From assembly GCF_001653235.2 (NCBI RefSeq), contig NC_035796.1, forward strand, positions 1,240,001-1,304,000: a stretch of 64,000 nucleotides of DNA, given 5' to 3'. The position numbers were made by a program, and so were the translations under genes. The notes under the pieces were generated by a model. That model was not told the DNA's origin and made no database searches. It saw only the letters and a list, made by a program, of their open reading frames with translations. Source of the DNA: Pochonia chlamydosporia 170. Lineage: Eukaryota > Ascomycota > Sordariomycetes > Hypocreales > Clavicipitaceae. Positions 1 through 12,775 of the stretch are shown here, piece after piece (positions within the stretch are counted from its first letter, which is position 1; each line of letters opens with the position of its first letter).

Positions 1-725
1 AACTAGAGGAGTCAACCGTCGAGCACAAGACTGTGAGACGGGGGCACCAAAGGCGTGTGGAGGAAGAGCTTCGTCAATACACATGGAAAGCTCGTCGCCA
101 ATGGGTAATCTGATGTCGTTGATGAAAATTGGTGCCCGTTGCCTCTCTTCTCTTGCGTCCTCGGGGGCACTGGCAGAGCGTTCGTGGAGAGGTGGTCGTC
201 CAGGTATCGTGGCTATACCAGAGTTAGCTGTTGGGTCAGAATCAAGTAGTCTTCGAAAGAGTTGATACTAACGGGAGTCCATTGCAATTTCCTGAACGGT
301 AGTCATGGGTTCTAATTCGGGCACGCTGATTTTCCGTCGTCTAATAGGATTATGTTGGTTGACCCGAAGGCGCAAAGTTGAAGACGCAACCTGTTTGTCA
401 TTTCTATCGCCCATGGCTACAGCAAATGCCATTTCTGGGTCTAAGGACTTGTTTATATTCAAATTCGGAAGCTGTTTGTCCTTTGGGAATAGTTGGTACT
501 TTTTTTGGTCCGTTGGAAGCATTCTCCAGGCAAACGGCTTCTCCATTGACGATGTAGGTGGTGTGGTCTAAGTGGAAGCCGTGTAAGCCAGACTAATTTT
601 CTGTCATAGGTAGTTGGAAAGCCATAGGATAAAGTACTCACAGAAAGCATCGATAGTGCTGGAGATGATGGCTTTGATATAGAGCCAGGCTCCAGGTTGG
701 CGATACAAGTCGCAATGTGAGCCAT
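1..725 (-). CDS. Partial hypothetical protein, three exons visible, runs off left edge
   Basis: I do not recognise this gene. It starts at the ATG at 725. Exon 1 is 725-642 (28 codons), intron 1 is 641-568 (GTGAGT to TTAG), exon 2 is 567-273, intron 2 is 272-213 (GTTAGT to TATAG, with a GCTAAC branch site), and exon 3 runs from 212 to the window edge. The phases agree across both introns, and the joined frame stays open to the edge for about 196 residues. The product begins MAHIATCIANLEPGSISKP and is rich in Ser, Pro and charged residues. It contains RRRKISVPELEPMTT followed by SPTIPGRPPLHERSAS, which look like disordered regulatory protein and possible phosphorylation sites. No catalytic motif, signal peptide or membrane segment is visible. 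The very long upstream space (to 12775) is typical of fungal regulatory genes, but that is inference only. Confidence 0.55.
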
Positions 726-3700
726 CGAAATGAAGAAGTGCCTTTGACTATGCGTGGCTTGCCTAGCAGTTAGAGGTTTACAGCTAGTAGGGAGACGTCA
801 CAGAGCCTTTCAATGTTGTTGAAGTAGATACCTCAAGGCACACAACTCAAGTAACAAACACACAGGTCAAGCAATGAATTTGGGATGGCATTGACATGTT
901 GGCACTGGAGGTATATATCTGCGGAACGCCATGGTCTAAGCACTCAATGCGCAGTGTGACTAGCATGGATCATCCTAAGTCTACCTTTTGAGCCTTGGCT
1001 TGGATGAAGAGAAGAGGGTCCACGCTCACGGATGCCCACCATCGGGAAGCTCTTGGGAACCGTGCCCCTTGCCCAGTCCCAGAGAACCCTGGGTGTCAAA
1101 GTCATCGAGAAGCATGCACCGGCCGGGAATCTGAGACGAAGGTTGCCTTGGTCAGGGTATGGCCGTAGTCAGTCTCTGTGTTGATATGTGGGGGGGGAAT
1201 GGGTTGACGCAGGTCGATGGATGTCCAAAGTCGCACCGTTCACCTTCTCATGCAGAGGACGTCTGCCCTTGTCACAGTTGTCCTGGTTGGCTTCGCTCCC
1301 TTGGCCCAGGTGGTTGCAACTTGCGCAGAGGCAACGGGGCACATACATACATCAAAGTACATACATGGTGTTGAAACCAACTGCAAGGCGTAACACGAGG
1401 TCACCATTGTCCACTAGATGACGGCGAGCCAGTCCGAATTGGACTAGGCTCGAGCAACTGGCAGGAACCAGGGTCAAAGAGGCTGGAACGCCTTTCTGAA
1501 CTGGATGGAGTCAAACAGCTTCAGACCCCTGACGACCCGGCTATTCCCTGAAGGAAGTCATGAGGGGCTGGGGTGTCGTGGTTATGGATTTTGGTGGTTG
1601 TGGTGGTGGGAGGAACTGAAGCGTCCGGTCTCCATATTCCCAACTCCACCACGGCGGCCAGTGTCGCAACAGGGGCGAAATCCCTGTCAACCCGATTTTT
1701 GTAAGACCAGATCTGTACGCGATGCATTTGTGGCTGGTATCTTGTTCGGCCTTGAGTTTTAAGGGAACGGTGACGAGGGACTGTGAAAGTTGTGGATAGG
1801 ATAGTAATGTCCTTTTATCCGCCCAGACTTTCAGTCTCTGTCCAATGGCCGTTTCAACTCATCTCAACAGTTTCTAAATTTCTTCAAGAAGTAGTGTCTA
1901 TTGACTGGGATTGTTCCGGAAACGTGTGTCTCAAATGCTCGTCACTTCAGATATTGTCAGTGTTGTAGTCAGCTCCATCTCAAATTCTTTCGACAGAGAG
2001 TTTGCTATCAACAGCATGTAGCGTAGCCTGCTAGAAGTCTAGATGAGAGCATCGAAGCCGGGCAGTCCCGGCTCTCGGCCACCATGACAACCTCCTCGTA
2101 CGAGAGCCAATTTATCCATGGGAAAATGAAGCAACTGTTTATCTGCAGGTGGTGAGGATGCGAGATTACGCGAGAGACAGTCGCCGTCAGTGCGTTGCTC
2201 GAGGAATCGTTGATTACCTGTGCGAGCCTGATACCATCTCTGTGGCAGAGTGGCAGACAGCCGAGCAGGACCGCAAATTGCTCGAGCACCAAACTTTACA
2301 CCGGATCATCCAGGAATGCCCAGATTCTTCCAGCATTATTACAAGTCGAATCACCCGTTCCCCATAGCGAAAGAGGGGTTAAATGGTAACATTGAACTTC
2401 GACGTTGCCGAGCTAATTATCTTTCGAGTTATGAAAGTGCCTATCGTAAGAAGAATAGACGAAGTTTGGAAGTGCGCTGGCCCGTGACATTGAGAAGTTG
2501 TTAAGTTAATCCATCTCAGTGTACATCTCAGTGTAGACACCTGAGCAGTTCAAGGATATCACATCAAAAGCAATGGACACGGATGCAAACGCTGAACGCA
2601 CATTAGCTCTCCAACTCCAACTTCATTGTCCTGCACGACGGACAGTATGGTCTGCATGCCAGCTCAAGGCCGTACTGCTGAGTCCTTGCTTTAAGCTCCG
2701 TTGTCCTGTACGGAGCATATCCTTGGTAGTCCGACATATCTGTCGCTGAAAATAGTATTACACAACAAAAATTGTTCCATGTGGTGAGTGGGCATTGACC
2801 ACCGTGCCAGGTCAAAGCACCGAGTAATGTAACGCTACCAGCAGGTAGCTATATGTGCGGTTGGAGCAAACTCGAGTCACTGGGGGCATCGCTCTATTAA
2901 AGTCCAAGGATCTTCTTCAAAACGTCCTCATACCGTTGACCCGTTGTTTTACCCCAACAAGTTATGCATCACAAAGGGACGCCAAGTGGGTTAGGTGCCA
3001 TTATGCGCATGAACTGATCCTCTGCGACGAAGAATCGCCCACAGAGCAGAAATAGATCTGGTGTGGGAAGTTTGCAGCGAGTTGTATTGGAAACAGGCAT
3101 AATCATGGTTCCTGTGGCGTGGAGGAGGTGTATCGGGACTTCTCTGCCGGCAGACTCCCAAGATGATAGATGGAGGATACCAGTACAAGCTGAGTAGCTG
3201 TCAATGGCCGGTCGCGGGGTATGTGCTGCTAAAGGCCAAGTCTTTCGTTTCATAGGCCTCGATCTGACGCCGTTTACCTTGGTGCCGGAGTCGTCTTCCA
3301 AGTTGGTTAATGGTTCGAACAGGACGCAAGCCTCCTCTACGCCACCCGAAAGACCTGATGTCGATGATCAGCTCAAGGCAACGTGAAAAGTGAAGTAATG
3401 CAAAACTGCACTGCCCCAGTCGCACTTCACCTGAATTTAAGTGGCCCATAATATATTTTGATTGCATTTGCAGGACCCTGTATGCAGTGCAAAAGTAAAA
3501 AAAAACAAAAAAAAAAAAGTCGGCGAGAAAAGTGACAGGCAACAGAACACCGGACGAAATACGATATTCTCAAGCTCTGTCCAGGGTGTCCATGGTGGTC
3601 CAGGCCTGCAACCAACTTTAGAAACTAGAACAGGGGAGAGGAGGTGGCTTGGTGAAGCTTGGAACAGGTGTGGTAAGGTGTGGCAATCAGAAGAGAACTT

Positions 3701-6700
3701 CTCTCACCTCAGGTATCAAAGTGTCAAGTTCTCTCACCGGCGAGACAGGGTCATGGGCAGAGGGAACGGACAATAATTGAGCAAGGAGCGGATGCTCCTG
3801 AGATCAACTGCTTCCTGTGGAGGGAGTCTTGTACAATGCCAATTCAGAGGCAGGCTGCGCCTCACGTGCCTGGCGTGATTGCCATTTGCCAGACAGTTTG
3901 TCGGGTTGTACCTGCCAAATTGTTTCGACGATTGGATCCTGAGACTCAAGTGGAGACGGGCAACTCTGATCTTGTTCAGCAAACTCACATTACCTGTCAG
4001 ACGATGGAGGCTCGCATGTCTAACCGATGAAGCTACGAAATGTCATGATGAGGATCTTTTCTCAATCTCCTGGCATACCGGTTTCGGTCGGCTGTGGTCA
4101 CTCAATGAGCACAAAATTCCTTCGCGGATTTGCATGAGCGATACGGCCGAATGAGTTGTTAGGCGAAGGTCGACAGGGATTCGGTGCAAGAACATCGGAT
4201 ATGGACGAAACTGGTTCAAAGAGATCGTGGCCATCATTCCTTTTGGGCAGCTGGTCCATCAATACAGCAGTCCTGTGGCTAGCCTTCATTTCCACAATTG
4301 AGGCTTTTGGGATGCATTCCCGACAATCTCATGAACATCACAGCCCAAGACCGTGGGTAGGCACAAATGTCCTGCGCTGTCTGCACAGTAGCTTGTCTCT
4401 TGTTTTTATTTTTCTTTCGCAGACCCAGCAATCATGCACATACCATTCTCAATCTGGAGCATTGTCCGTGTGCGCCTCTGGGTGTCAGTGCACCAGCCAA
4501 ATAGTGCGTCTACATTGCCCCATGCTGAGCGATGGTCAAGGCTTAGGCCCAACGGTAAGCGACATTCGACTAACCAGACTAACGAACTGACCTGACATGG
4601 GGAGTCAAAATGTGGACGGTTCTTGGGTACAACACAAGATGGCGCGGGTTTCATGCAGAAACGGCGCCATTGCTTTGGTCTCCCAGTCATGACGGTGGTC
4701 TTTTCTGAGCTGCTGCCCATGGCTTCGGCCTTGTCAAACAGTGAGAACATGTTTCCGCTGTGGCTGCACAGGGGCAAGTCCCCTTATTCACCGGAGACAC
4801 TGCCTTCTTGCTCGTCCTGGGTACACCACGTGTTGGGAGGGCCTTGACTCTCGGTTTCTTCGGCTTCTAGACTTGTGGCGTCATTAGTGTAACTCGCTGA
4901 ACACAGGGGCAAGAGTTACAGAGTCAGCCTGTGTTAGAGCGTGGTGGGATTAGGTCCAACACAATCAAGTGTTTCCAAAGGGGAACACTGTGGTGAGTTG
5001 TTGATACAGACTAATAACTTGACTTTTCACAGCTTGGACAGCGTTATCAATAAAGTGGGCATAGCTGTCAGCGAGAAAATCATGGAACTCCTGGTTGCCG
5101 ATCCGAGTTGACAGTTCCTCACCCTGTCAGTCGCCCGTGGGCCAATTGATACACATGATCGTCATCCCACTACCGAAACAGCTTGGTGAACCAGCCGCCA
5201 GGCTCCGTGATGGCTCCATGGCCCAAACATCTATCCCTGGCAACGGTGCTTCACATACGCCCACCGACCAACTCTCATGATAACATTTTCAGGTGGCGGC
5301 TCAACCAACAATGAAATGGTGGCTCAAGGGAGGGGGCCCGCGACATGAGACCAGAAAAGCCACTAACTAGGGAACTTGGAGGACAATTCATTGCATTCTC
5401 GTTCCCCCCCGAGGTCTGCTTAATCTTATCAGTCTCTTTGTGACATCTTTCAAGAGAGCCATGCGATTCGCCAGCCACGCTCTATTCTGACGAAACGAAA
5501 GAGAAGGGTAAGTCCTCAAGTGGCTGGCGTTTAGTTGTAGTTCGCGTGGCCCGCTTGTGCAAACAACTTGCTTCCTCCGAATCATTTAAGGCAGGCATCA
5601 GGGACAAATGCTGACACTTCTCAGATATCAAACGGGGAATCATACCCGGTATTCTGGCTGAATTCACGCTATCCTTGTGGAAGGATGGTATTTCAAGCAT
5701 TCTGGAATACTTCTCAAGGATTTCAATTCAGCATGACAGGGCCTCTCATGCCATTCGCAAGTTCCGAAAAAGCAGCATATTCCATGATGAAATCGTTTCG
5801 ATAGCATCTAATTAATCGGCCCCCGTTTCATCTCACGGAGAATGGCGATCCCAATGCAAAACTGAAACTGGGTAGAATGGACGCAGCGATATGCCTTGAG
5901 TGTTGGGACTGCTGGATGCTGCGCTATGCGCAACTCTGACTACGGAAAGTACAGGGGACGCTTTCTTCCGTGCCATTTTTTCTCCTACGGCCTTCATGAT
6001 GATGTCAAAGCGCCATCTGGTCGAGTTGCTCTCCAGTTCTGTTGTGACAAGACATGTCACAGTTGCATCAAAGCATTCCTACATGGCACATAGATACAAC
6101 AGAACATGTATCGTACGTGTTGCGGTTTACGTTCCGTGAAGTTGAGGGCGTGACAAACTGCTTCCATCTTCAGGTATGTCATAACTGTCAACCAGAAAGT
6201 TCCGAGCTTAGGGGCAAACGAATACATTCCCGCCGTCTCGGCTGTTTGCACTGCCGAAGAGAAATATTTGATCGGCTGTATGCTATGAGGCTCGTCAAGC
6301 AGTGTACACCACCGTGGTTTGCTTTGATCTTTGGTATGCAAAAATGATGCAACTCATCGCTCCTGTGACATTGCGTACAAGGCTTTCATCGTTTTGTATG
6401 TGAACATGGCCCCATGCCCAAACATGCTATGGCCAGCGCTCGGACTCGAAATCGCCTCAAGAGTCCCGCAGCACTAATCTCCGGCTCACGGAGGGTTCGG
6501 GTACTGGTTGGACAGTGTTCCGGCTACGGGCGCAAATCGCGATCATAAGAGTGAGCTGCAATGGGCTCATGCTCTCTATTGCTCGATTCTTGAGCTGTTG
6601 TGTCGTCTGTGCATTGCCGCCCCAGACATGTCACTGAATCTGTTTACGGTATACAAGTTGGCTGGCGCGAAGGATATCGAGCATGGAGCAACAGGGATTT

Positions 6701-9700
6701 TGGTCATGTAGGTCACGCAACCTGAGATAACAAGTTGAAAAAACAATACAGCGAAATGTTGCCCGGACAGGCGGATCGTGTTCTGCACTTTACTCTTGCA
6801 GAAACATTCTTGGGTAAGTAACTACCGTTGACGAGTCAAGTCTGTCTGCCATGCCTGTAGCAGCTTGGACAGGCTGCAAAGCGGAGAAAATGAAGCGTGA
6901 TGATGGTTCCGGGTTCTTTGTCTGCCCGATGCATTGAAACCAGGCTGTGACCCAACCTAGGGCAAGACCCTTGTTTTGTTATGCAAAATTGCAATAGGCT
7001 GGAGGAAATATACAGCCAAGGAAAGCGGCGATGCAACGTGCGGCATCCAACATCAAAATGTGACGGACTCGAGCGGTTCTGAAATCTTTTTCTTCACGTC
7101 CGTACTCAGTTCCTCTAAGTCAGTCAAGACTGGCCATCATATGGTGTACCAATCAACTGATTTTCCACGATGGCTCTCAACATGAAAGCGGACAAACCCT
7201 CACGGTGCAACGTTCATTTCGTCTGAAGAATCGGGCCACCAGTTTTCTTGGCTTGCATGCATTGTCTTCTCTGGGCAAGTTGGCTGCTCGCACAACACAA
7301 CGTGGGCGGAGGTCCAAGCGGGTACCATACAAGAGAATTAGAAGTACCAGGCTTGGCTCAAGGCTGAAACAATGTTTCAACTCCACACATCTCACGCATG
7401 TCTAGTCACCTTGGGCAAGTTTGATGCTGGTTCCGATGCACCGGGCCGGGGCGTGACGGTCTTGGCCTGTCGATACAGCCACTGTCCTGATTATTGTAAT
7501 CTATTATGGGCTACGCAAAGTACGGGGACTGAGCGGCCCCGTTTGTGCGCATACATGCAAATTGCTCTGTGGGTAGTCGTATTGACAGTGCAGGTCAACT
7601 GGTACATATGTCTTTTCAATATGCTATGGAAAATGCAAACATTACGCTTTAACCTCACACCAGGACAAACCTCCGCACTCAAAAGGTTGTTCCCTGTTGA
7701 CCAAGGACACTCTTTCTCTTGTGCCCTTGCAAGAGTGTCTGTGATTAGTGGGTATCGACACAAACCAAACCGCTTTGGCCAGCTATCGCCAGGGATTCCT
7801 CGCAGGTACGGCCTAGTGGCTGTGGGTGAGACTGGTCAGAGCCAGGGGCAGCCAAGTATGAGTGGCATCAACCCATGTTGACCTCCATCCTTTGGCAGGC
7901 AAAACATTGTGTTTTTTTTTTTTAATAGCCTGCCCGAGACATGAAGCCATGCAAAGCCCTCAACAGGACCGCAAGAAACCCCCATCAACCTTGATGGTTC
8001 ACATCTCTTGAACGTGGAGTTGAGAGTTGAGGGGAACTTGTGGCCGGCTTCAATGTTCGGTTCGGTAAGTGGGGCCGCATTGGACCGAAACCCGACTTGG
8101 ACACACTCAGCTGACAAGGGAAAAGAAAGACAACCAGACGGCTTGCCCGACTACAACATGGCGGACGGCCTTTGAGAAAACTGTGTTGACTGTTACGTCC
8201 AGGTAAGAGAGTGGCGTTCCGACAAAGGACCAAGTCCCAGGTCTCTCCTAAGCCTCTCAACCAGGCCAGAAGGAGGATGCAGCCTATCGCGTTCCGATGC
8301 ATCATCTCCATGTTTCCTTTTGTGCTTGCTTTTAGATGCGGAGTATGGAGCACGGAGTACATGAGTTGCTTTTTGAGGCTATCGCACTACAATGCGATCG
8401 CCCCATGTTCTGTGATCGCCCGATGTCTGCTCATTGTTCTCAGGATCTCTATGAGATATTCCAACGTCGTGCCTGTCTCACCTTGATACAGCCGGCACCA
8501 TAAGGGCAGCTCGGACGGGAACCGTGGTGGAAATAGCCAAGAAGAATACCGCGAAGGGCACGGACTCCTGATACCTTCAAAGCTGCTCAAGCAAATTGTA
8601 GGACCGGTGTCACTTTCGCCGCCGAATAAGAGGCAACATCCAAACGACTGAAGACCATGTCCAACTGGTATGGCCTGTATCCACGCCTCAATCGTCTATT
8701 CGTCTGGGTCGACTCATTCACTCGCCCTCTTCCTGTCAGCCTGTTGTTTACTACTACATGTGGTTAACGCCATCTGCAAGCTCAAGCGAACAATGCGCTC
8801 CCGTCACGTCCGTGTCCTTTCCTTCGATCCACCAAACATATCTCGAACAAGCCCTCTGATATTGCGATAATGGCGCAATTGACCAGCTGATTCGCCCCGT
8901 TACTCAAGAGTGAGCAAAGTCTTCGCCAAGTTGAGCTGAAAATTAACCTTTGTGCATTCTATCCTCACTCAATGGGGTTTGTTCCCGGGTTTGACGGGCC
9001 GCCATCACTCCAAAAGAATTAACAGGTACTAACCACTGAAGTTAATAGTAAAAGCTTAAAATTTGATGAGTTACCGTCCATGTGGCCTCATGCATCTCTG
9101 CAATAAGACAAACAAGTGCTAGGGTCGTAGGAAAACATCACAAACCAATGCACATATCACAATGAGATTCCATCGCTTTTGGCACAGCGCTTATGCCCCA
9201 GCACCGCGTCAAAGTATCTGTGCACTGTAATTTAGGTTCTTCGTCAACATGGTCCAATGTCGTTTGCGACACAGATGCATGGCTCCGGTTGACGGTCACT
9301 TGAACTTGGGAAGTCCTGCAGGTAGGGATTACTTCTGTCGGCGCCAAAGAGTAATATGCCGAGCTCAAAGGCTGTTTTCTGTACCCCGTAAGCGACCATA
9401 GGCTATTTTGGGAACAGTTCTGCCTTGAGCGCGCTGTTCAGGGTCTTTCAGCGCCAATTCACACCGCATTTTGCAAGAGATTGCCGAGTCTAGGGTATGA
9501 TCAAAGCGTCTAATATGCCAGCGCCTTGGTTGTTGATAAGGCCTTTTGGCGGAAATTTCTTCAATTTTAAAGATGGAGTACCTGAAACGACCTCGCTTGT
9601 TTGCCTTTCATCCTAAAATTGATTAGATGAGAGTTTCTTCCGAGATAATATGCCGTAGCAGCCGAGATGACCGGAACATTCGAACCCATGCCTCAACGCC

Positions 9701-12700
9701 AATGCCGGCACTTGTCCTAATCAACTGCTCCTCAGAATTAGAAGTAGCACAAAGGACCGACCGAATGGGATACAATACAAAAAACGGTGTATGAAAGCGG
9801 CTGGGTTTCTGGGGCTCGGCATACACCTTCAGCCATGGGCATTTCTTTGACGGGATTGCAACGGCGGAGCACCGGTGGCATGGATTCTGCGTCTTGGCCA
9901 TACACGTATTTGTCGAAGTGATCGAATAGTGGCTAAACGGATGGTGATTTCTGGCCGTTTTACTTTGAGGTGCGGTGGAAGATAGAGACTTGAAACGAGA
10001 TATCTCAAGGTATGCCAAATGGAGCTTGGTAATTGAACAGAGAACTTGAGTAGCTTGGTGGCGGAGTTTGAGACTGCGATGTCACCACGACAGCTGACAA
10101 CGTTCTGAAATTAGAAGAGGTATTGTATCAGACGGGATTGTTCTTCAGACTAAGGATGATGAAGGTTCTTCGCCGGGTAGCACGCATGCTCATGGCGACA
10201 ACGACGCGACTACACCTGCGAGGAAGTAAAAATCACCATATTGGCCCAGCTGGTTACACAAGAGTAAATTCCACGGGCCCGTCAGATTCCTTCATATACA
10301 TTCTACGAGTCTCCCAAATAGACGGAATCGGCGGTACCAAAGACGTCAAAAAAGGAGCCTTCTTGGTGAGTTCTGATACCCACTCAGGCTCCATGATAAC
10401 AACTTCTCTGCTAGGCTCCCACAAATGCCGATGACATCCGTGTTACAATGAGAACCGGCGGTCGAAAGCTCATCCTAAGTGTGGCAAAGATTTAGGTCTG
10501 CCTGTCAGTCTAATTGAGCTTAGATTTTGTCTCTAGTGGCCACGGTATCTGTCTGTGTTCATGTCAGTTATTCAACGTGATCGAGTTTGGCGTCAGCCTG
10601 TTCTGTAGTCGGCAGTTTCTACAAACCAGCTGTGACTGACACGCCTCGATTAGGAGAAATGGGTTTGTCGCGAGAGATGAAATGTGAATGTGGACTTTCT
10701 AAGCAGTGTGTTTCGGCGAGAAAGGGGTCTGCATTCATTCAAGGAATACCCTCTAACTAGCAGTTATACGTGCGAGTGCTTTTCCGACGAGGTCCTAGGA
10801 AACCGGAACAATAGCGCAAGCAAGAAAGTATATGCGTAAGTCATTTGAAGCACGCGCAGTTTGTCTGGCCCAATTGACAAACATCATTGTAGAAGATACG
10901 GCTGAGGAAGCTTGGTAGTACACTTTGCAAATCCGTCATGGCCGACCGGTGGAGTGGGATATCTGACAATGGAGAGACCTACTCAACTGTAACTGAAGTG
11001 AAGATCCTGCAGCGAATGCTTTCTTCTTGACGATATTGAACCTTTTCTGCGTGGTTCAAGATACGTTACGTACACTTGCGAATGGTAGGTGTTGAGCTGC
11101 CGAAACATTGCAGAACAGCCAGTCCTGGAACCCTGCCGGTTTCGGATCGTGATGTCTAATGACGACAGACTGAGAAAAGGGATGGAAGTGGTGTACAAAG
11201 AAAAGAACCTTGAAGTCGTCGTGGCATTCGACTCACAACCCCCCAAATACTGGTCTGTTGCTTGAATCAAATGGGCAAAACACGGGAGATCACCATCCGT
11301 TGCCGCTGACATAGGTTGATCATGGCAGCCAGCAACCTAAGGGCCATCCAAGTGAGGCATTCAAACACCCCAAGAGTCAATGGTCATCGTCCACCATCCA
11401 GGGGGAGGCTCGCTGTCTCCGTACTGTCAAGCCATGCCTACCTGAATTGAATGGGAGGAGGAACGTTGCAGCTACCAACCCAGGAGAAGAACCAATGAAG
11501 AATCGATGGGGTCTCCGAATAGGGGGCTCGTTGGTGCAAGTCCTTTCTGACAAACGCCACTGCCGGTAGAACCGATTATGTGATACAGGGCTGCGAGGCT
11601 TCTTTGCATCGTGGCTATGACAGCTATGGCTGTGAATGCACTGACCTCAAGAACATGTCGGTATATTGTTACAGCGATAGCTATCTTGCACTTGTTGACG
11701 AAGTAGGACCATATTGCTGCTAAATTCACCGTGCTGTGATGCTATTTGGCCGAACCGGAGTAACTCATGATGCTTCTAGCTCCGGACAACGGCATCTTTT
11801 CCGTGATGGTACTCGAAGTCATGACTCTCATTCAGGGACAGCGAGCTACAGGTCATTTCACCGCAATTTTTTTTTGAAGCGGTGATCCAAGCATGTAGTT
11901 CTTTCCAAATCATTGTTAGCAGCGGGCACGGCTTGACGATGACTTCATATGCCTGATCTTAGACTCCGTCATTGGGCCATACTTAGTACGGGCGCTGAGA
12001 CTGGAGCAACTCTGCAGTCTACTGCGAGCGAATTGGACACCAAAACCTTGGAAGATATCCCCGTGGGGACCTGGACGGTTGTTGTCTTCCTGCCTCTCGT
12101 TCTGATGGAGATGCCATTTCTGTAGATGGCGCCTTGCTCGACTCTACTTGAAGCAGCGCCAACTCCCGCCAACACGATCCACAAATGCTGCGTCTACTAA
12201 GTGCTATCCAATGGAATTGATGGCTAGCAAATCCGACTATCGTCAATGGTTACTGTCAACGCCACGGAGGCGACGTGCTCGTACAGCCCCGGACGACAGG
12301 CTTGAGCTAAACGCCACGACATCGACCTGACAACCAATATATGCCATCAGAGGCTGAGGCCTTCACAATTGCCATGAGCTTTCAGTCTGCGAGAATCGGC
12401 AGTGGTGGTGTTGAAGTCAGTGGTCTCCAAACATCACGGCTCCTTTGTAGCTAAGCTCGGTTTGGGGTGCCATCATACCGTTTCGTGGTTTCCGAGGGCG
12501 TGATAGTCGGTCCTTTCAGCTCGGGGCATGTGCGGCCGACACCGTTTGTGATATCACAATGCTTCAGTTTCATCACAGAGTAATATAATATCTTCAAGAT
12601 GAGTTTTCTTCAACTATAAATGAAAGTCGGTTCCCGGCATCAAATGAATGGACCACAACACTCACAACAGTCAATGACATCTTTGCATTAGACACATTCA

Positions 12701-12775
12701 ACTTACAAAGACTTAAAGGCTTCTCATCTACCTCCATCTACACTTACATCTACAACCGCAACCACAACCTTCAAC
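726..12775. other. About 12 kb without a recognisable gene
   Basis: I read both strands and found no spliced or unspliced frame with a recognisable domain, signal peptide or sustained codon pattern. The open frames here are short (the longest are 169 aa at 7372-7881 plus, 144 aa at 4156-4590 plus and 131 aa at 9623-10018 minus), and none looks like protein-coding sequence. Base composition is ordinary, not AT-rich, so this is not an obvious RIP-destroyed repeat. Short homopolymer runs occur (A-rich near 3498-3520, T-run near 7911-7923). It separates the divergent partial gene (1-725) from the secreted repeat protein at 12776. It could hold long 5' regulatory sequence, noncoding transcripts or unrecognised orphan exons. 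Confidence 0.5.
12615..12620 (+). promoter_or_regulatory. TATA box of the repeat-precursor gene
   Basis: TATAAA lies about 160 bp upstream of the ATG at 12776. The sequence just before the ATG (12700-12775) is an A/C-rich, G-poor leader, typical of highly expressed fungal genes. Confidence 0.5.

Noticed and set aside
4156..4590. 144-codon open frame in the gene-free interval
   Set aside because: No domain, no supported splice partner, and composition typical of noncoding sequence.
7372..7881. 169-codon open frame, the longest in the left 12 kb
   Set aside because: No recognisable family or targeting signal; such length is expected by chance in 12 kb at this composition.
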